A stretch of 64,000 nucleotides of DNA from CAHJXF01 sp038225855 (GTDB taxonomy: Bacteria; Pseudomonadota; Gammaproteobacteria; Burkholderiales; Burkholderiaceae_D), in the NCBI GenBank assembly GCA_038225855.1, contig JBBRQU010000018.1, positions 1 to 64,000 of the forward strand, read 5' to 3'. The position numbers and the translations under genes were made by a program. Below, piece after piece: positions 51,277 to 61,072 of this stretch. The notes beneath the pieces were generated by a model, which ran no database searches, had not been told where the DNA came from, and saw nothing but the letters and a program-made list of their open reading frames with translations. Position 1 is the first letter of the stretch. The number at the start of each line of letters is the position of its first letter.

Positions 51277-53250
51277 TCATGTCGATAGCGGGGCGGGACT
51301 GCGCAGTCTTTGCGAGACCACCACCACCGCCATGCAGGCCAGTCCGATCCAATCGGCGGTCGGCGTCGGATAGACGAGCAGCAGCCCGGCGGCGATCAAG
51401 AGGGCCCTCTCGTACAGTACGCAGCGGCGGAACAGCCAGTTCTGCACGCCCCCCGCCAGCGCCGCGATACCGATGAACGCCGTGAATGTAATCCATGCGA
51501 CGTCGAGTATCGACCCACCTTTCGGCATCTTCAGCAACAGGCCGACGCCCGACGGATCGAGCACGAACACGAACGGAACCAGGAACGCGGGCAGCGTGTA
51601 TTTCCACGATTGCAAGGTTGTCTTGTACGGGTCGCCGCCGGTGATCGCAGCGGCCGCGAACGGCGACAGGGCCGTGGGCGGCGAGACCTCCGACAGAACC
51701 GCGTAGTAGAAGATGAACATGTGCGCTGCAAAGTCCGGAACGCCGAGCTTGATCAGCGCCGGCGCCGCGATCACTGCGCAAATGATGTAGCTCGCAGTCA
51801 CCGGCACCGCAAGGCCAATGATCCAGACGATCAGCGACGTATAGATCGCGGTCAGCAGCAGGCTGCCGCCGGCATAGTCGATGACGATGGAGCTGAACTT
51901 CAGTCCCAGGCCCGTCTTCGCGACCACACCGACGATCAGGCCCGCTGCGGCGCAGGTCGCGGCGACGTTGAGCATCTGCCGCGATCCGTCGGACAGCGCC
52001 GCGATCAATTTGCGCGGCGTCAATGCCGTCTCGCGGCGCAGGAAGCTCACCGCAAACGTGACCACCGTCGCCCAGAACACCGACAGCACCGACGAGAAGC
52101 CGATGAACATGAACGCCACGATCGAAATCAGCGACAGGAAGTGGTACCAGTAACGTCGCGTGAGTTGCCACAGCGTCTGCGCGCCCTCGACGATGACATT
52201 GGGCATGCCGAACTTGCGGGTGTCGATCTCGACCATCAGGAACAGCGACAGGTAATAGAGGCACGTCGGGATCGTCGCCATCAGCATCACGTCGAAATAG
52301 CTGATCTTGAGAAACTCCGCGATGAGGAAAGCGGCGGCGCCCAGAACCGGCGGCGAAATGATCGCGCCCAGCCCGCCTGCCGCGAGCAGGCCGCCCGCGG
52401 CGTTCTTGCCGTAGCCCGCCTTCGCCAGCATCGGATAGGCGACGGTGCCGATGGTGACTGTCGTCGCGACGCCCGATCCGGACGGTCCGCCGAGAAGGAA
52501 CGACGCGAGGACCACGGTGCGTCCCGCGCCTGCGGGCCTGCCGCCCATCGCGGCGAACGAAAAATCCAGGTAGAACTTGCCCGCGCCGGAATGCTGCAGA
52601 AACGCGCCGTAGATCGTGAACAGGATGATCAGCGTCGACGAGACGTCGATGGCGGTGCCGAAGATGCCTTCCAGGGTCTGGTACATGAAGCCGACCAGAC
52701 TCGAGAGGTCATAGCCGCGGTGCGTCCATTGACCGGGGAGATAGGGTCCCAGAAACGCATACGCGATGAACATGCAGACCACGCCCGGCATGATCCACCC
52801 CGAGGTCCGGCGCGCGGCTTCGAGAACCAGCAGAACCAGGGCCGTCCCGAAGAAGGCGTCCCAGCGGTCGGGGCTGGTATTGCGATCCCAGAAATCGTCT
52901 CCGCTGTAGAGCAGATAGACGATCGTCGCGACGCCGAGCAGCGCCAGGGCGACGTCCCAGACCATCAACCGGTTGCGAAAGCGCGCCGCGATCGGAAACA
53001 GCAGGAACACGAGCAGCAGCATGAAGCCGACGTGGACCGGCCGCAGCACCTGCGCAGGAACGATCGCGACGGCCGCGTAGAGGTGAAACAGCGACATCAC
53101 CATCAACAGGGTGGTCGTGAGTCTTGCCAGCCATCCCCGATAGCGGCTGACCGCGCCCTCGTCTTCCTCGATGTATTGCTCGGCCTTCTTGAGCGCCGCT
53201 TCGGATACCTGCTCGTCGACGAGCACGGCAGCCGACGAAGGCGGCGTCAC
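51277..53250 (-). CDS. Fused TRAP permease, TAXI-type (DctQM fusion)
   Basis: 657 aa with about 17 membrane helices. The small (Q) part lies in the first 180 residues; the large (M) part follows and contains FLLGGPSGSGVATTVTIGTVA and LGAIISPPVLGAAAFLIAEF. It pairs with the TAXI binding protein encoded just upstream to import a small carboxylate or amino acid using the sodium gradient. GTG 53250 is preceded by GGGGGG; a GTG at 53304 lacks a site, so 53250 is preferred. Confidence 0.88.
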   Translation of the reverse strand: MTPPSSAAVLVDEQVSEAALKKAEQYIEEDEGAVSRYRGWLARLTTTLLMVMSLFHLYAAVAIVPAQVLRPVHVGFMLLLVFLLFPIAARFRNRLMVWDVALALLGVATIVYLLYSGDDFWDRNTSPDRWDAFFGTALVLLVLEAARRTSGWIMPGVVCMFIAYAFLGPYLPGQWTHRGYDLSSLVGFMYQTLEGIFGTAIDVSSTLIILFTIYGAFLQHSGAGKFYLDFSFAAMGGRPAGAGRTVVLASFLLGGPSGSGVATTVTIGTVAYPMLAKAGYGKNAAGGLLAAGGLGAIISPPVLGAAAFLIAEFLKISYFDVMLMATIPTCLYYLSLFLMVEIDTRKFGMPNVIVEGAQTLWQLTRRYWYHFLSLISIVAFMFIGFSSVLSVFWATVVTFAVSFLRRETALTPRKLIAALSDGSRQMLNVAATCAAAGLIVGVVAKTGLGLKFSSIVIDYAGGSLLLTAIYTSLIVWIIGLAVPVTASYIICAVIAAPALIKLGVPDFAAHMFIFYYAVLSEVSPPTALSPFAAAAITGGDPYKTTLQSWKYTLPAFLVPFVFVLDPSGVGLLLKMPKGGSILDVAWITFTAFIGIAALAGGVQNWLFRRCVLYERALLIAAGLLLVYPTPTADWIGLACMAVVVVSQRLRSPAPLST

Positions 53251-53313
53251 GTTGCCCCCCGCTTCACGCTCGCCTCGACCACCGTCCCACGGTGTCCTGA
53301 GCACAGGAGGCGA

Positions 53314-54270
53314 TCAGCGGAACTTGACGCCGTGCTCCTCGAAATATTTGCGAGCTCCGGGATGGAACGGCAACGGTGACCCGGTCGCCTGATTCTCGAG
53401 CGCGATCCCTTCGGCGTCGCGGTGCACCGCGACCAGTTCGGCCTTTTTCTCGAACAGCGTCTTGACGATGTTGTAGGCTATCTGGTCGCTCATCTTGTCG
53501 CTCGCGACCAGCAGATTCCAGACGTCGACGTTGGTCGTCGGTGTGTCCTGCCCGCTGTACGATTTACCGGGAATGGTGCCCTTGACATAGAGCGGCCCGT
53601 ACTTCTTGTTCATCGCCTCGGCCGCGTCGCCATGGTCGAGCAACTTGATCTTGACTCCCGGCGTGGCCGCGAGATCGGTCAGCGCCGCGGTCGGCACGCC
53701 GCCCGACCAGATCAAGGCGTCGATCTTGCGATCCTTCAACGCATTGACCGACTCGGCGACCGACAGGCGCTCGCGCTTGACGTCCTTGTCCTTGTCGATG
53801 CCCACTGCCTCGAGCAGCCGAAACGCCATCACCTCGGTGCCGCTGCCGGGCGCTCCGGTGGAGATGCGCTTGCCCTTGAGATCGGCGAGCTTGTTGATTC
53901 CCGTCCCCTCGATCGTGACCACGTGCAGGCGATTGGGGTAGAGGACCAGCAGCGTGCGCGTATTGACTTTTGCGTCCTTGAACTTGTCGACGCCTTGCAG
54001 CGCGTCCCAGCCGCTGTCGGCCATCGTGAAGCCGACCTCCGTCTTGCCGGCTCCGAGCAACTTCAGATTGTCGACCGATCCGCCGGTGACTTCGGCTGTC
54101 GCCTGCAGGCCGGGGACGTATTTCGAAAGAATGTTCGCCATGCCGCCGCCGAGCGGGTAGTACACGCCGCCCGTGCCGCCGGTCGATATCGAAATGCGTA
54201 TGGTTTGCGCAAACGCGAGCGTCGCGTAGAGAGCAAAGGCGCCGAGCGCCAGGCAGGTCATTTTTTTCAT
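53314..54270 (-). CDS. TAXI-family TRAP solute-binding protein
   Basis: 318 aa periplasmic protein: signal peptide (to FAQ, about residue 22), then the TAXI hallmark ISISTGGTGGVYYPLGGGMA and VTGGSVDNLKLL. Members of the family bind glutamate, other amino acids or dicarboxylates. It begins the operon TAXI binding protein, permease, dadA, nnr, which points to a D-amino acid or similar ligand. Confidence 0.9.
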   Translation of the reverse strand: MKKMTCLALGAFALYATLAFAQTIRISISTGGTGGVYYPLGGGMANILSKYVPGLQATAEVTGGSVDNLKLLGAGKTEVGFTMADSGWDALQGVDKFKDAKVNTRTLLVLYPNRLHVVTIEGTGINKLADLKGKRISTGAPGSGTEVMAFRLLEAVGIDKDKDVKRERLSVAESVNALKDRKIDALIWSGGVPTAALTDLAATPGVKIKLLDHGDAAEAMNKKYGPLYVKGTIPGKSYSGQDTPTTNVDVWNLLVASDKMSDQIAYNIVKTLFEKKAELVAVHRDAEGIALENQATGSPLPFHPGARKYFEEHGVKFR

Positions 54271-54401
54271 CTTTGGTCCATACGAAATTTCACCGGCCGA
54301 TCCCGGAGTGCTGCGAGCCGCGGCAGTTTACCCGACCGCCTCTCGCCATCGTCAACGGTTTGCGCATCCGTCCGTATGCCGCAATTCGCCTCGGGGGCTT
54401 G

Positions 54402-55703
54402 TCATCCACCGACCATCATCCGCGGCAATACGGTGACGAGCGAAGGCACGAAGTAGATCAACAAAACCGCCACCACCATCAGCCAGAACATCGGCAGCGC
54501 CACCCGCGCGATCCACGTGAGCTGCTTGCCGGTCATGCCTTGCAGGACGAACAGGTTGAAGCCCACCGGCGGCGTGATCTGCGCCATCTCGACCACCAGC
54601 ACGATGAAGATGCCGAACCACAACAGGTCGATGCCCGCCTTCTCGACCGTGGGCAGGATCACGCCCATCGTCAGCACGACCATCGAGATGCCGTCGAGAA
54701 AGCAGCCGAGAATCGCGTAGAAGATCATCAGCATCACGATCAGCCAGAACTGCGACAGGCCGAGCCCACCGATCCATTCGGCCAGATGCCGCGGCAAGCC
54801 GATGTAGCCCATCGACAACGTCAGGAAGGACGCGCCCGCGAGGATTAACGCGATCATGCAATACAAGCGCGTCGCACCCATCAGGCTGCCGAAGAACGTC
54901 TCGCGCGACAGCGAGCCTTGCGCGCCCGAGATGGCCAGCGCGCCGACGACGCCGATCGCGGCCGCTTCGGTGGCTGTTGCGACGCCCGCGTAGATCGAGC
55001 CCAGCACCGCGACGATCAGCAGCACGACCGGGATCAGATGCCGCGACGCATGCAGTTTCTGGAGGAACGTGGTGTGCTCGGTCATCACCGGCACCTGCTC
55101 GGGATGGCGCAGCGCCCAGAACACGATGTAGCCCATGAAGAGCAGCGCCAGCATGATCCCCGGAACGATGCCCGCGATGAAGAGCTGCGAGATCGACACG
55201 TTGGCCGACACCCCGTACACGATCATGATGATCGACGGCGGGATCAACAGGCCGAGCGTGCCCGCGCCCGCAAGCGTGCCGATCACCATGTCTTCGGGAT
55301 AGCCGCGCTTGGTGAGTTCAGGCAGGGTCATCTTGCCGATCGTCGCGCAGGTCGCGGCCGACGATCCCGACACCGCCGCGAAAATCGCGCAGCCGATCAC
55401 GTTGGTGTGCAGCAGGCGCCCCGGCAATTTTTCGAGCCAGGGCGCGAGACCCTTGAACATGTCCTCGGACAGGCGCGTACGAAACAGGATCTCGCCCATC
55501 CAGATGAAGAGCGGCAACGCGGTCAGTGTCCACGAGGACGACGAGCCCCAGATCGTCACGACCATCGCGTCGCCCGCAGGCCGCGACGCGAACAGCGTCA
55601 TGCCCAACCACGCGACGCCCGACAGTGCGAGGCCGATCCACACACCCGAGCCGAGCAGGATGAACAGCGCGGCGATCAACAAGCCTGCGATCAGGAGGTC
55701 CAT
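54402..55703 (-). CDS. dctM: TRAP transporter large permease (DctM)
   Basis: 433 aa with about 12 helices. It begins MDLLIAGLLIAALFILLGSGV. Signatures are FAAVSGSSAATCATIGKMTLPE and GLLIPPSIIMIVYG. ATG 55703 is preceded by AGGAGG-like GACCTCCT on the complementary view; the much longer open frame to 55982 is not coding. It follows dctQ by 19 bp. Confidence 0.93.
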   Translation of the reverse strand: MDLLIAGLLIAALFILLGSGVWIGLALSGVAWLGMTLFASRPAGDAMVVTIWGSSSSWTLTALPLFIWMGEILFRTRLSEDMFKGLAPWLEKLPGRLLHTNVIGCAIFAAVSGSSAATCATIGKMTLPELTKRGYPEDMVIGTLAGAGTLGLLIPPSIIMIVYGVSANVSISQLFIAGIVPGIMLALLFMGYIVFWALRHPEQVPVMTEHTTFLQKLHASRHLIPVVLLIVAVLGSIYAGVATATEAAAIGVVGALAISGAQGSLSRETFFGSLMGATRLYCMIALILAGASFLTLSMGYIGLPRHLAEWIGGLGLSQFWLIVMLMIFYAILGCFLDGISMVVLTMGVILPTVEKAGIDLLWFGIFIVLVVEMAQITPPVGFNLFVLQGMTGKQLTWIARVALPMFWLMVVAVLLIYFVPSLVTVLPRMMVGG

Positions 55704-55722
55704 GTCGGGGGTCTCGTGCGCG

Positions 55723-56232
55723 CTATTCGTTGTGCAGCATTTCGTCGGGCACGACATCGATACGCCGGCCGCGAGCTTCGAGGACCAGTTCGTCGATGAA
55801 GGCGATCGCGAGCACGATCGTGCCGACCGCCATCGCGATCTGCGGAATCCACAGCGGGGTCGCATCGTTGCCCGTCGAGATGTCGTGATAGCCGTACGAC
55901 TGCGTGACCAGGTTGATGCTGTAGTACGCGAACGCGACTGCGAGTATCGAAGCGAGCGCGAGCGCGACGATCTCGAATGCATGGCGCGTGCGCGGTCCGA
56001 GCGCCTGCAGGATCAGCGTGACGCGAATGTGCTCGCCGCGCTTCAAGGTGTGCGCGAGCGCGAGAAAGCCCGCGGCCGCCATGCAATAGCCCGCGTACAT
56101 GTCGGTGCCGCGCCAGTTCAGGTTCAGATAGCGATCGGCGATGCCGGCGAGAACCGACAGCAGCGTGCCGACGAGAAACGCCGCCGCAAGCCATGCGGCC
56201 CCGTCGTAGAGGCGATCGAGTGCGGTCCTCAT
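55723..56232 (-). CDS. dctQ: TRAP transporter small permease (DctQ)
   Basis: 169 aa with four membrane helices: AAWLAAAFLVGTLLSVLAGI, then YAGYCMAAAGFLALAHTLKRGEHIRV (family motif), and two more. It forms the membrane complex with DctM. REP-like copy D separates it from dctP. Confidence 0.88.
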   Translation of the reverse strand: MRTALDRLYDGAAWLAAAFLVGTLLSVLAGIADRYLNLNWRGTDMYAGYCMAAAGFLALAHTLKRGEHIRVTLILQALGPRTRHAFEIVALALASILAVAFAYYSINLVTQSYGYHDISTGNDATPLWIPQIAMAVGTIVLAIAFIDELVLEARGRRIDVVPDEMLHNE

Positions 56233-56242
56233 GAATCGACTG

Positions 56243-56320
56243 TCGTCTCCGCGAACGCGGGGACCCAGCGGCTTGCATGTGCGAGGACGACACTGGGTTC
56301 CCGCGTTTGCGGGAACGACG
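56243..56320. repeat. REP-like double hairpin, copy D
   Basis: Starts CGTCTCCGCGAACGCGGGG, core ACCCAGCGGC facing CACTGGGT, second hairpin TTCCCGCGTTTGCGGGAA, ends CGACG. It sits within the dctP-dctQ operon and may tune stability or expression of distal genes. Confidence 0.85.
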
Positions 56321-56335
56321 TTGGGGGTGCGGGCT

Positions 56336-57307
56336 TCACTTCTTCTTGAATGCTTCGACGATCGCCGCGCCTTCGGGCCCGGCCTTCTTCTGCCAATCGG
56401 CCTGCATGATCGCGCCCACCTGTTCCAGATCGGCCTTGAACTTGGGTGACGGCTTCAGAATGCGCATGCCCTTGGCCGCGAGTTCCTTCTTGTAGTAATC
56501 GTTCTTCTCTTCCGATATTTTCCAGCCGCGCACTTCGGCGTCGGCTGCGGCCTTGAGCACCGCGTCCTGCGTGGGTTTGTCGAGCGCATCGAAGGCTTTC
56601 TGATTGACGATCACCGCGTTCTTCGGCAGCCACGCTTCGGTGTCGTACCAGAGCTTGATGTGTTCGTAGGTCTTGGTGTCGAAGCCGGTCGCGCCCGACG
56701 ACATGTACGAATCGACGACGCCGGTCGCGAGCGCCTGCGACAGCTCGGCCGCCTGCACGGTCACCGGTTGCGCGCCGACCAGTTCGGCGATCTTCGCGGT
56801 TGCGGGGCTGTAGGCGCGCCACTTCAAGCCGCGCATGTCGGCGACGCTGTTCAACTCCTTCTTCACGTAAATTCCCTGCGGCGGCCACGCGACCGCGTAG
56901 AGCAGCTTGATGCCTTGCGAGGCGAGCAGCTTTTCGAGCGCGGGCTTCGACAGCTTGTAGAGCTTCATTGCGCCCGGATAGCCGGTCGCGAGAAACGGAA
57001 TGCCGTCGAGGCCGAAAAGCGAATTCTCGTTCTCGAAGTTGACCAGTAGGATCTCGCCCGCCTGCGCCTGATTGCCCTGCACCGCGCGCTTGATCTCGTT
57101 GGCCTTGAAGAGAGACGCGTTGGCGTGGACCGTGATCTTGAGTTTGCCGCCGGTGGCCTTGTCGACCTCGCTGGCGAACTGTTGCAGGTTCTCGGAGTGG
57201 AAGTTGCTGGCCGCATAGCCTCCGGGAAGGTCCCAGCGCGTTTGCGCGGCAAGCGGCGCGAGCACGCCGATGTTGATCAACAATGCGAGACTGATGGCAC
57301 AGCGCAT
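56336..57307 (-). CDS. dctP: TRAP transporter substrate-binding protein (DctP)
   Basis: 323 aa; signal peptide ends near PLAAQT. The DctP fold shows FASEVDKATGGKLKITVHAN, WPPQGIYVKKELNSVADMRG and LATGVVDSYMSSGATGF with a conserved arginine (MRGLKWR) that binds carboxylates. GGGGAG lies 6 nt before ATG 57307. It is divergent from the oxoprolinase gene by 99 bp, so the two may share regulation and substrate range. Confidence 0.92.
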   Translation of the reverse strand: MRCAISLALLINIGVLAPLAAQTRWDLPGGYAASNFHSENLQQFASEVDKATGGKLKITVHANASLFKANEIKRAVQGNQAQAGEILLVNFENENSLFGLDGIPFLATGYPGAMKLYKLSKPALEKLLASQGIKLLYAVAWPPQGIYVKKELNSVADMRGLKWRAYSPATAKIAELVGAQPVTVQAAELSQALATGVVDSYMSSGATGFDTKTYEHIKLWYDTEAWLPKNAVIVNQKAFDALDKPTQDAVLKAAADAEVRGWKISEEKNDYYKKELAAKGMRILKPSPKFKADLEQVGAIMQADWQKKAGPEGAAIVEAFKKK

Positions 57308-57406
57308 GACTGCTCCCCGGATTCGTGAGGGATGGAACTCTAGCAAGAACGCGTGACGGCCCGCCATGCCGATTTACCCGGAGCAGCCACAACGAAAAAT
57401 GGGTCC

Positions 57407-60400
57407 ATGACTACGCAACCTGAAGCGACGACGATAGACGACCGCTGGCAATTCTGGATCGATCGCGGCGGCACCTTCACCGACGTCGTCGGCCGCAAGC
57501 CCGATGGTTCGCTGGTCACGCACAAGCTGCTCTCGGAGAACCCGGAGCAGTACGACGATGCGGCCGTCGCGGGCATTCGTCATCTGTTGAACGTCGCGGC
57601 CGATCAACCCGTCCCCGTCGATCGCATCGAGGCCGTCAAGATGGGCACGACGGTCGCAACCAATGCGCTGCTCGAAAGGAAGGGCGAGCCGACGGTACTG
57701 TTCATCACGCGCGGCTTTCGCGATGCGCTACGTATCGCGTATCAGAACCGTCCGCGCCTCTTCGACCGTCACATCGTGTTGCCCGAGCTGTTGTATCGCA
57801 AGGTGGTCGAGGTCGATGAACGCTTCGGCGCGCAAGGCGACGTGGTCACACCGCTGGAGGAAGAAGCAACGCGCGACGCATTGAAGCTCGTGTATGACGA
57901 AGGCTATCGATCGATCGCGATCGTCCTGATGCACGGCTATCGCCATCACGGTCACGAGGCGCGCATCGCAGCGATGGCCGAAGCGATCGGCTTCACGCAA
58001 ATCTCGGTCTCGCATCGCGTGAGCCCGTTGATGAAGCTCGTGCCGCGCGGCGACACCACCGTGGTCGATGCCTATCTCTCGCCGATCCTCGCGCGCTACG
58101 TCGATCGCGTCGCGGCCGACCTGCCGGGCGTGCCGCTGCAGTTCATGCAGTCGAGCGGCGGCCTGACCGACGCGCGACGCTTTCACGGCAAGGACTCGAT
58201 CCTGTCGGGGCCCGCGGGCGGCATCGTCGGCATGGCGCGCACCAGCGAGCTCGCCGGCTTCGATCGCGTGATCGGCTTCGACATGGGCGGCACGTCCACC
58301 GACGTGTCGCACTACGCGGGCGAGTTCGAGCGCGAGTTCGAGACGCAGGTCGCGGGCGTGCGCATGCGCGCGCCGATGATGAGCATCAACACGGTGGCCG
58401 CGGGCGGCGGATCGATTCTCCACTTCGACGGCGCACGTCTGCGCGTCGGCCCGGATTCAGCGGGCGCGAACCCGGGTCCTGCGTGCTATCGGCGCGGAGG
58501 GCCGCTGGCGATCACCGACTGCAACGTCGTGCTCGGCAAGATCCAGCCCGACTATTTCCCGCGTGTATTCGGACCGAATGCGAACGAAGCGCTCGATGCG
58601 GACGTGGTTCGCCTGCGTTTCGCCGAGATGGCCGAAAGCATTGCAGCCGATGGCGGGACACGCATGACGCCCGAAGCGATCGCCGAAGGTTTCATCGAGA
58701 TCGCGGTCGGCAACATGGCCAACGCGATCAAGAAGATCTCGGTCGCGCGCGGACACGATGTCACGGCGTACACGCTGTCCACCTTCGGCGGCGCGGGCGG
58801 GCAGCACGCGTGCCGGGTCGCCGATGCGCTCGGCATGACGCGCGTGTTCGTGCATCCGCTCGCGGGCGTGTTGTCGGCCTACGGGATGGGGCTTGCCGAC
58901 CAGACCGTGTCGCGAGAACGCGCGATCGAAGCGACGCTCGCCGAAACGGAGCTCGCAAGCCTCGATGCGGAGGTTGCGTCGCTGGAACAAAGCGCGATCG
59001 AGGAGCTGATCGCGCAAGGCGTCGAGACGGCGCGCATGCGCACGGTCAGGCGCGCGCACCTGCGTTACTCCGGAACCGACTCGGCATTGATCGTGAACTA
59101 CGGCGACGCGAACACGATGCGCGCGGGATTCGAGACGCAATATCGCAAACGCTATTCCTTCCTGATGCCTGGCCGCGATCTGATCGTCGAGGCGATCTCG
59201 GTCGAAGCGATCGGCATGTCGGACACGCCCGAAGAACACGCGACTATAGCGACGCCGCGCGCCGAGCCTCTCGCGCACTCGCATCGCGTGAAAATGTTCA
59301 GCGGCGGCGAGTGGCACGACGCTGCGCTCTACGTGCGCGAGCGCCTGCGACCGGCCGATCGCATCGATGGTCCCGCGATCATCGCGGAAGCAAACGCGAC
59401 CACGGTGGTCGAGCCCGGTTGGCGGGCCGAAGTGACGCAGCTCGATCATCTGGTGATGACGCGCGTCGTCGTCCGCGAGGCACGTCGCGCGATCGGCGCC
59501 GAAGCCGATCCGGTGATGCTCGAGGTCTTCAACAATCTCTTCATGGCGATCGCCGAGCAGATGGGCGTGGCGCTGCAGAACACCGCGTACTCGGTCAACA
59601 TCAAGGAGCGCCTGGACTTTTCGTGCGCGCTGTTCGATGCCGACGGCAACCTGATCGCCAACGCGCCGCACATGCCGGTGCATCTGGGTTCGATGGGCGA
59701 AAGCATCAAGACCGTGATCAACGAAAACGCGGACTCAACGAACCGCGCGATGAAGCCCGGCGATGTGTTCGTGCTCAATGACCCGTATCACGGCGGCACG
59801 CACTTGCCCGACATCACGGTGATCACGCCGGTCTACATCGACGCGGCTTCTAAGAAGGACGCGCCGCTCTTCTATGTCGGATCGCGTGGCCATCATGCGG
59901 ACGTGGGCGGCATCACGCCGGGCTCGATGCCGCCCGGCTCGACCCACATCGACGAAGAAGGCGTGCTGCTCGACAACGTCAAGCTGGTCGATGGCGCTGG
60001 AGCCATGGGCAGCGGTCGTTTTCTCGAAGACGATTTGCGCGCGCGCCTTCTGGGCGCCAGGTATCCCGCGCGCAATCCCGACCAGAACGTGGCCGACCTG
60101 CGCGCGCAGATCGCGGCCAACCAGAAGGGCGTCGAAGAACTCGGCAAGATGGTCGAGCACTTCGGCATCGATGTGGTCACGGCGTACATGAAGCACGTAC
60201 AGGACAACGCGGAAGAGTCGGTGCGGCGCGTGGTCACCGCGCTCAAGGACGGCGCGTTCGAATCGCCGCTCGACAACGGCGCGGTGATCAAGGTCGCGAT
60301 CACGGTCGATCAAGGCAAGCGCGAGGCGACCATCGATTTCACCGGAACGTCGCCGCAGCAGACCAACAACTTCAATGCGCCGTCGGCGGTGTGCATGGCC

Positions 60401-61072
60401 GCCGTGCTGTACGTGTTCCGCACGCTGGTCGACGACGACATTCCATTGAACGCGGGATGCCTCAAGCCGCTGCACGTGATCATCCCCGAAGGTTCGATGC
60501 TCAACCCGCGCTATCCGGCGTCGGTAGTCTCGGGCAACGTCGAGACGTCGAGCTGCATCACCAACGCGCTCTACGGCGCGCTCGGCGTGATGGCGTCAGC
60601 GCAAGGGACGATGAACAACTTCACGTTCGGCAACGAGAGGTATCAGTATTACGAAACGATATCGGGTGGCTCGGGCGCGGGCGACGGCTTCGATGGCGTC
60701 GATGTCGTGCAGACCCACATGACCAACTCGCGGCTCACCGATCCTGAAGTCCTCGAGTTCCGCTTTCCCGTGCGGCTCGACAGCTACGAGATTCGCGCGG
60801 GCTCGGGTGGAAGAGGGCGGTGGCACGGTGGCAACGGCGGGGTGCGCAAGCTGCGCTTTCTCGAAGCGATGACGGCGTCGATCCTGTCGAACAATCGCAT
60901 CGTCCCGCCGTTCGGAATGGCGGGCGGAGAGCCGGGTGCGCTGGGTCGCAATACGGTTGTTCGCAGCGATGGCAGCGAAGAGACGGTTCCGCATGTGGGC
61001 AGCGCAGAGATGCAGCCCGGCGATGTGTTCGTGATCGAGACGCCGGGTGGGGGTGGGTATGGTGTCAATTGA
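57407..61072 (+). CDS. 5-oxoprolinase/hydantoinase (HyuA-HyuB fusion)
   Basis: 1221 aa. The N-terminal HyuA-like half (to about residue 690) has FWIDRGGTFTDVVG, GTTVATNALLERKG and GFDMGGTSTDVSHY. The HyuB half has LDFSCALFDADGNLIANAPH and VLNDPYHGGTHLPDITV. It splits 5-oxoproline to glutamate with ATP, or a related cyclic amide. ATG 57407 is preferred over 57353. It lies beside TRAP genes that may bring in the substrate, and overlaps the next gene. Confidence 0.92.
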   Translation: MTTQPEATTIDDRWQFWIDRGGTFTDVVGRKPDGSLVTHKLLSENPEQYDDAAVAGIRHLLNVAADQPVPVDRIEAVKMGTTVATNALLERKGEPTVLFITRGFRDALRIAYQNRPRLFDRHIVLPELLYRKVVEVDERFGAQGDVVTPLEEEATRDALKLVYDEGYRSIAIVLMHGYRHHGHEARIAAMAEAIGFTQISVSHRVSPLMKLVPRGDTTVVDAYLSPILARYVDRVAADLPGVPLQFMQSSGGLTDARRFHGKDSILSGPAGGIVGMARTSELAGFDRVIGFDMGGTSTDVSHYAGEFEREFETQVAGVRMRAPMMSINTVAAGGGSILHFDGARLRVGPDSAGANPGPACYRRGGPLAITDCNVVLGKIQPDYFPRVFGPNANEALDADVVRLRFAEMAESIAADGGTRMTPEAIAEGFIEIAVGNMANAIKKISVARGHDVTAYTLSTFGGAGGQHACRVADALGMTRVFVHPLAGVLSAYGMGLADQTVSRERAIEATLAETELASLDAEVASLEQSAIEELIAQGVETARMRTVRRAHLRYSGTDSALIVNYGDANTMRAGFETQYRKRYSFLMPGRDLIVEAISVEAIGMSDTPEEHATIATPRAEPLAHSHRVKMFSGGEWHDAALYVRERLRPADRIDGPAIIAEANATTVVEPGWRAEVTQLDHLVMTRVVVREARRAIGAEADPVMLEVFNNLFMAIAEQMGVALQNTAYSVNIKERLDFSCALFDADGNLIANAPHMPVHLGSMGESIKTVINENADSTNRAMKPGDVFVLNDPYHGGTHLPDITVITPVYIDAASKKDAPLFYVGSRGHHADVGGITPGSMPPGSTHIDEEGVLLDNVKLVDGAGAMGSGRFLEDDLRARLLGARYPARNPDQNVADLRAQIAANQKGVEELGKMVEHFGIDVVTAYMKHVQDNAEESVRRVVTALKDGAFESPLDNGAVIKVAITVDQGKREATIDFTGTSPQQTNNFNAPSAVCMAAVLYVFRTLVDDDIPLNAGCLKPLHVIIPEGSMLNPRYPASVVSGNVETSSCITNALYGALGVMASAQGTMNNFTFGNERYQYYETISGGSGAGDGFDGVDVVQTHMTNSRLTDPEVLEFRFPVRLDSYEIRAGSGGRGRWHGGNGGVRKLRFLEAMTASILSNNRIVPPFGMAGGEPGALGRNTVVRSDGSEETVPHVGSAEMQPGDVFVIETPGGGGYGVN

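Noticed and set aside
51310..53379. A 689-codon plus-strand frame across the TAXI permease gene
   Set aside because: It mirrors a membrane-protein gene and reads as an Arg/Asp/Gln/His-rich chain with no hydrophobic core; the minus-strand frame has helices and family motifs.
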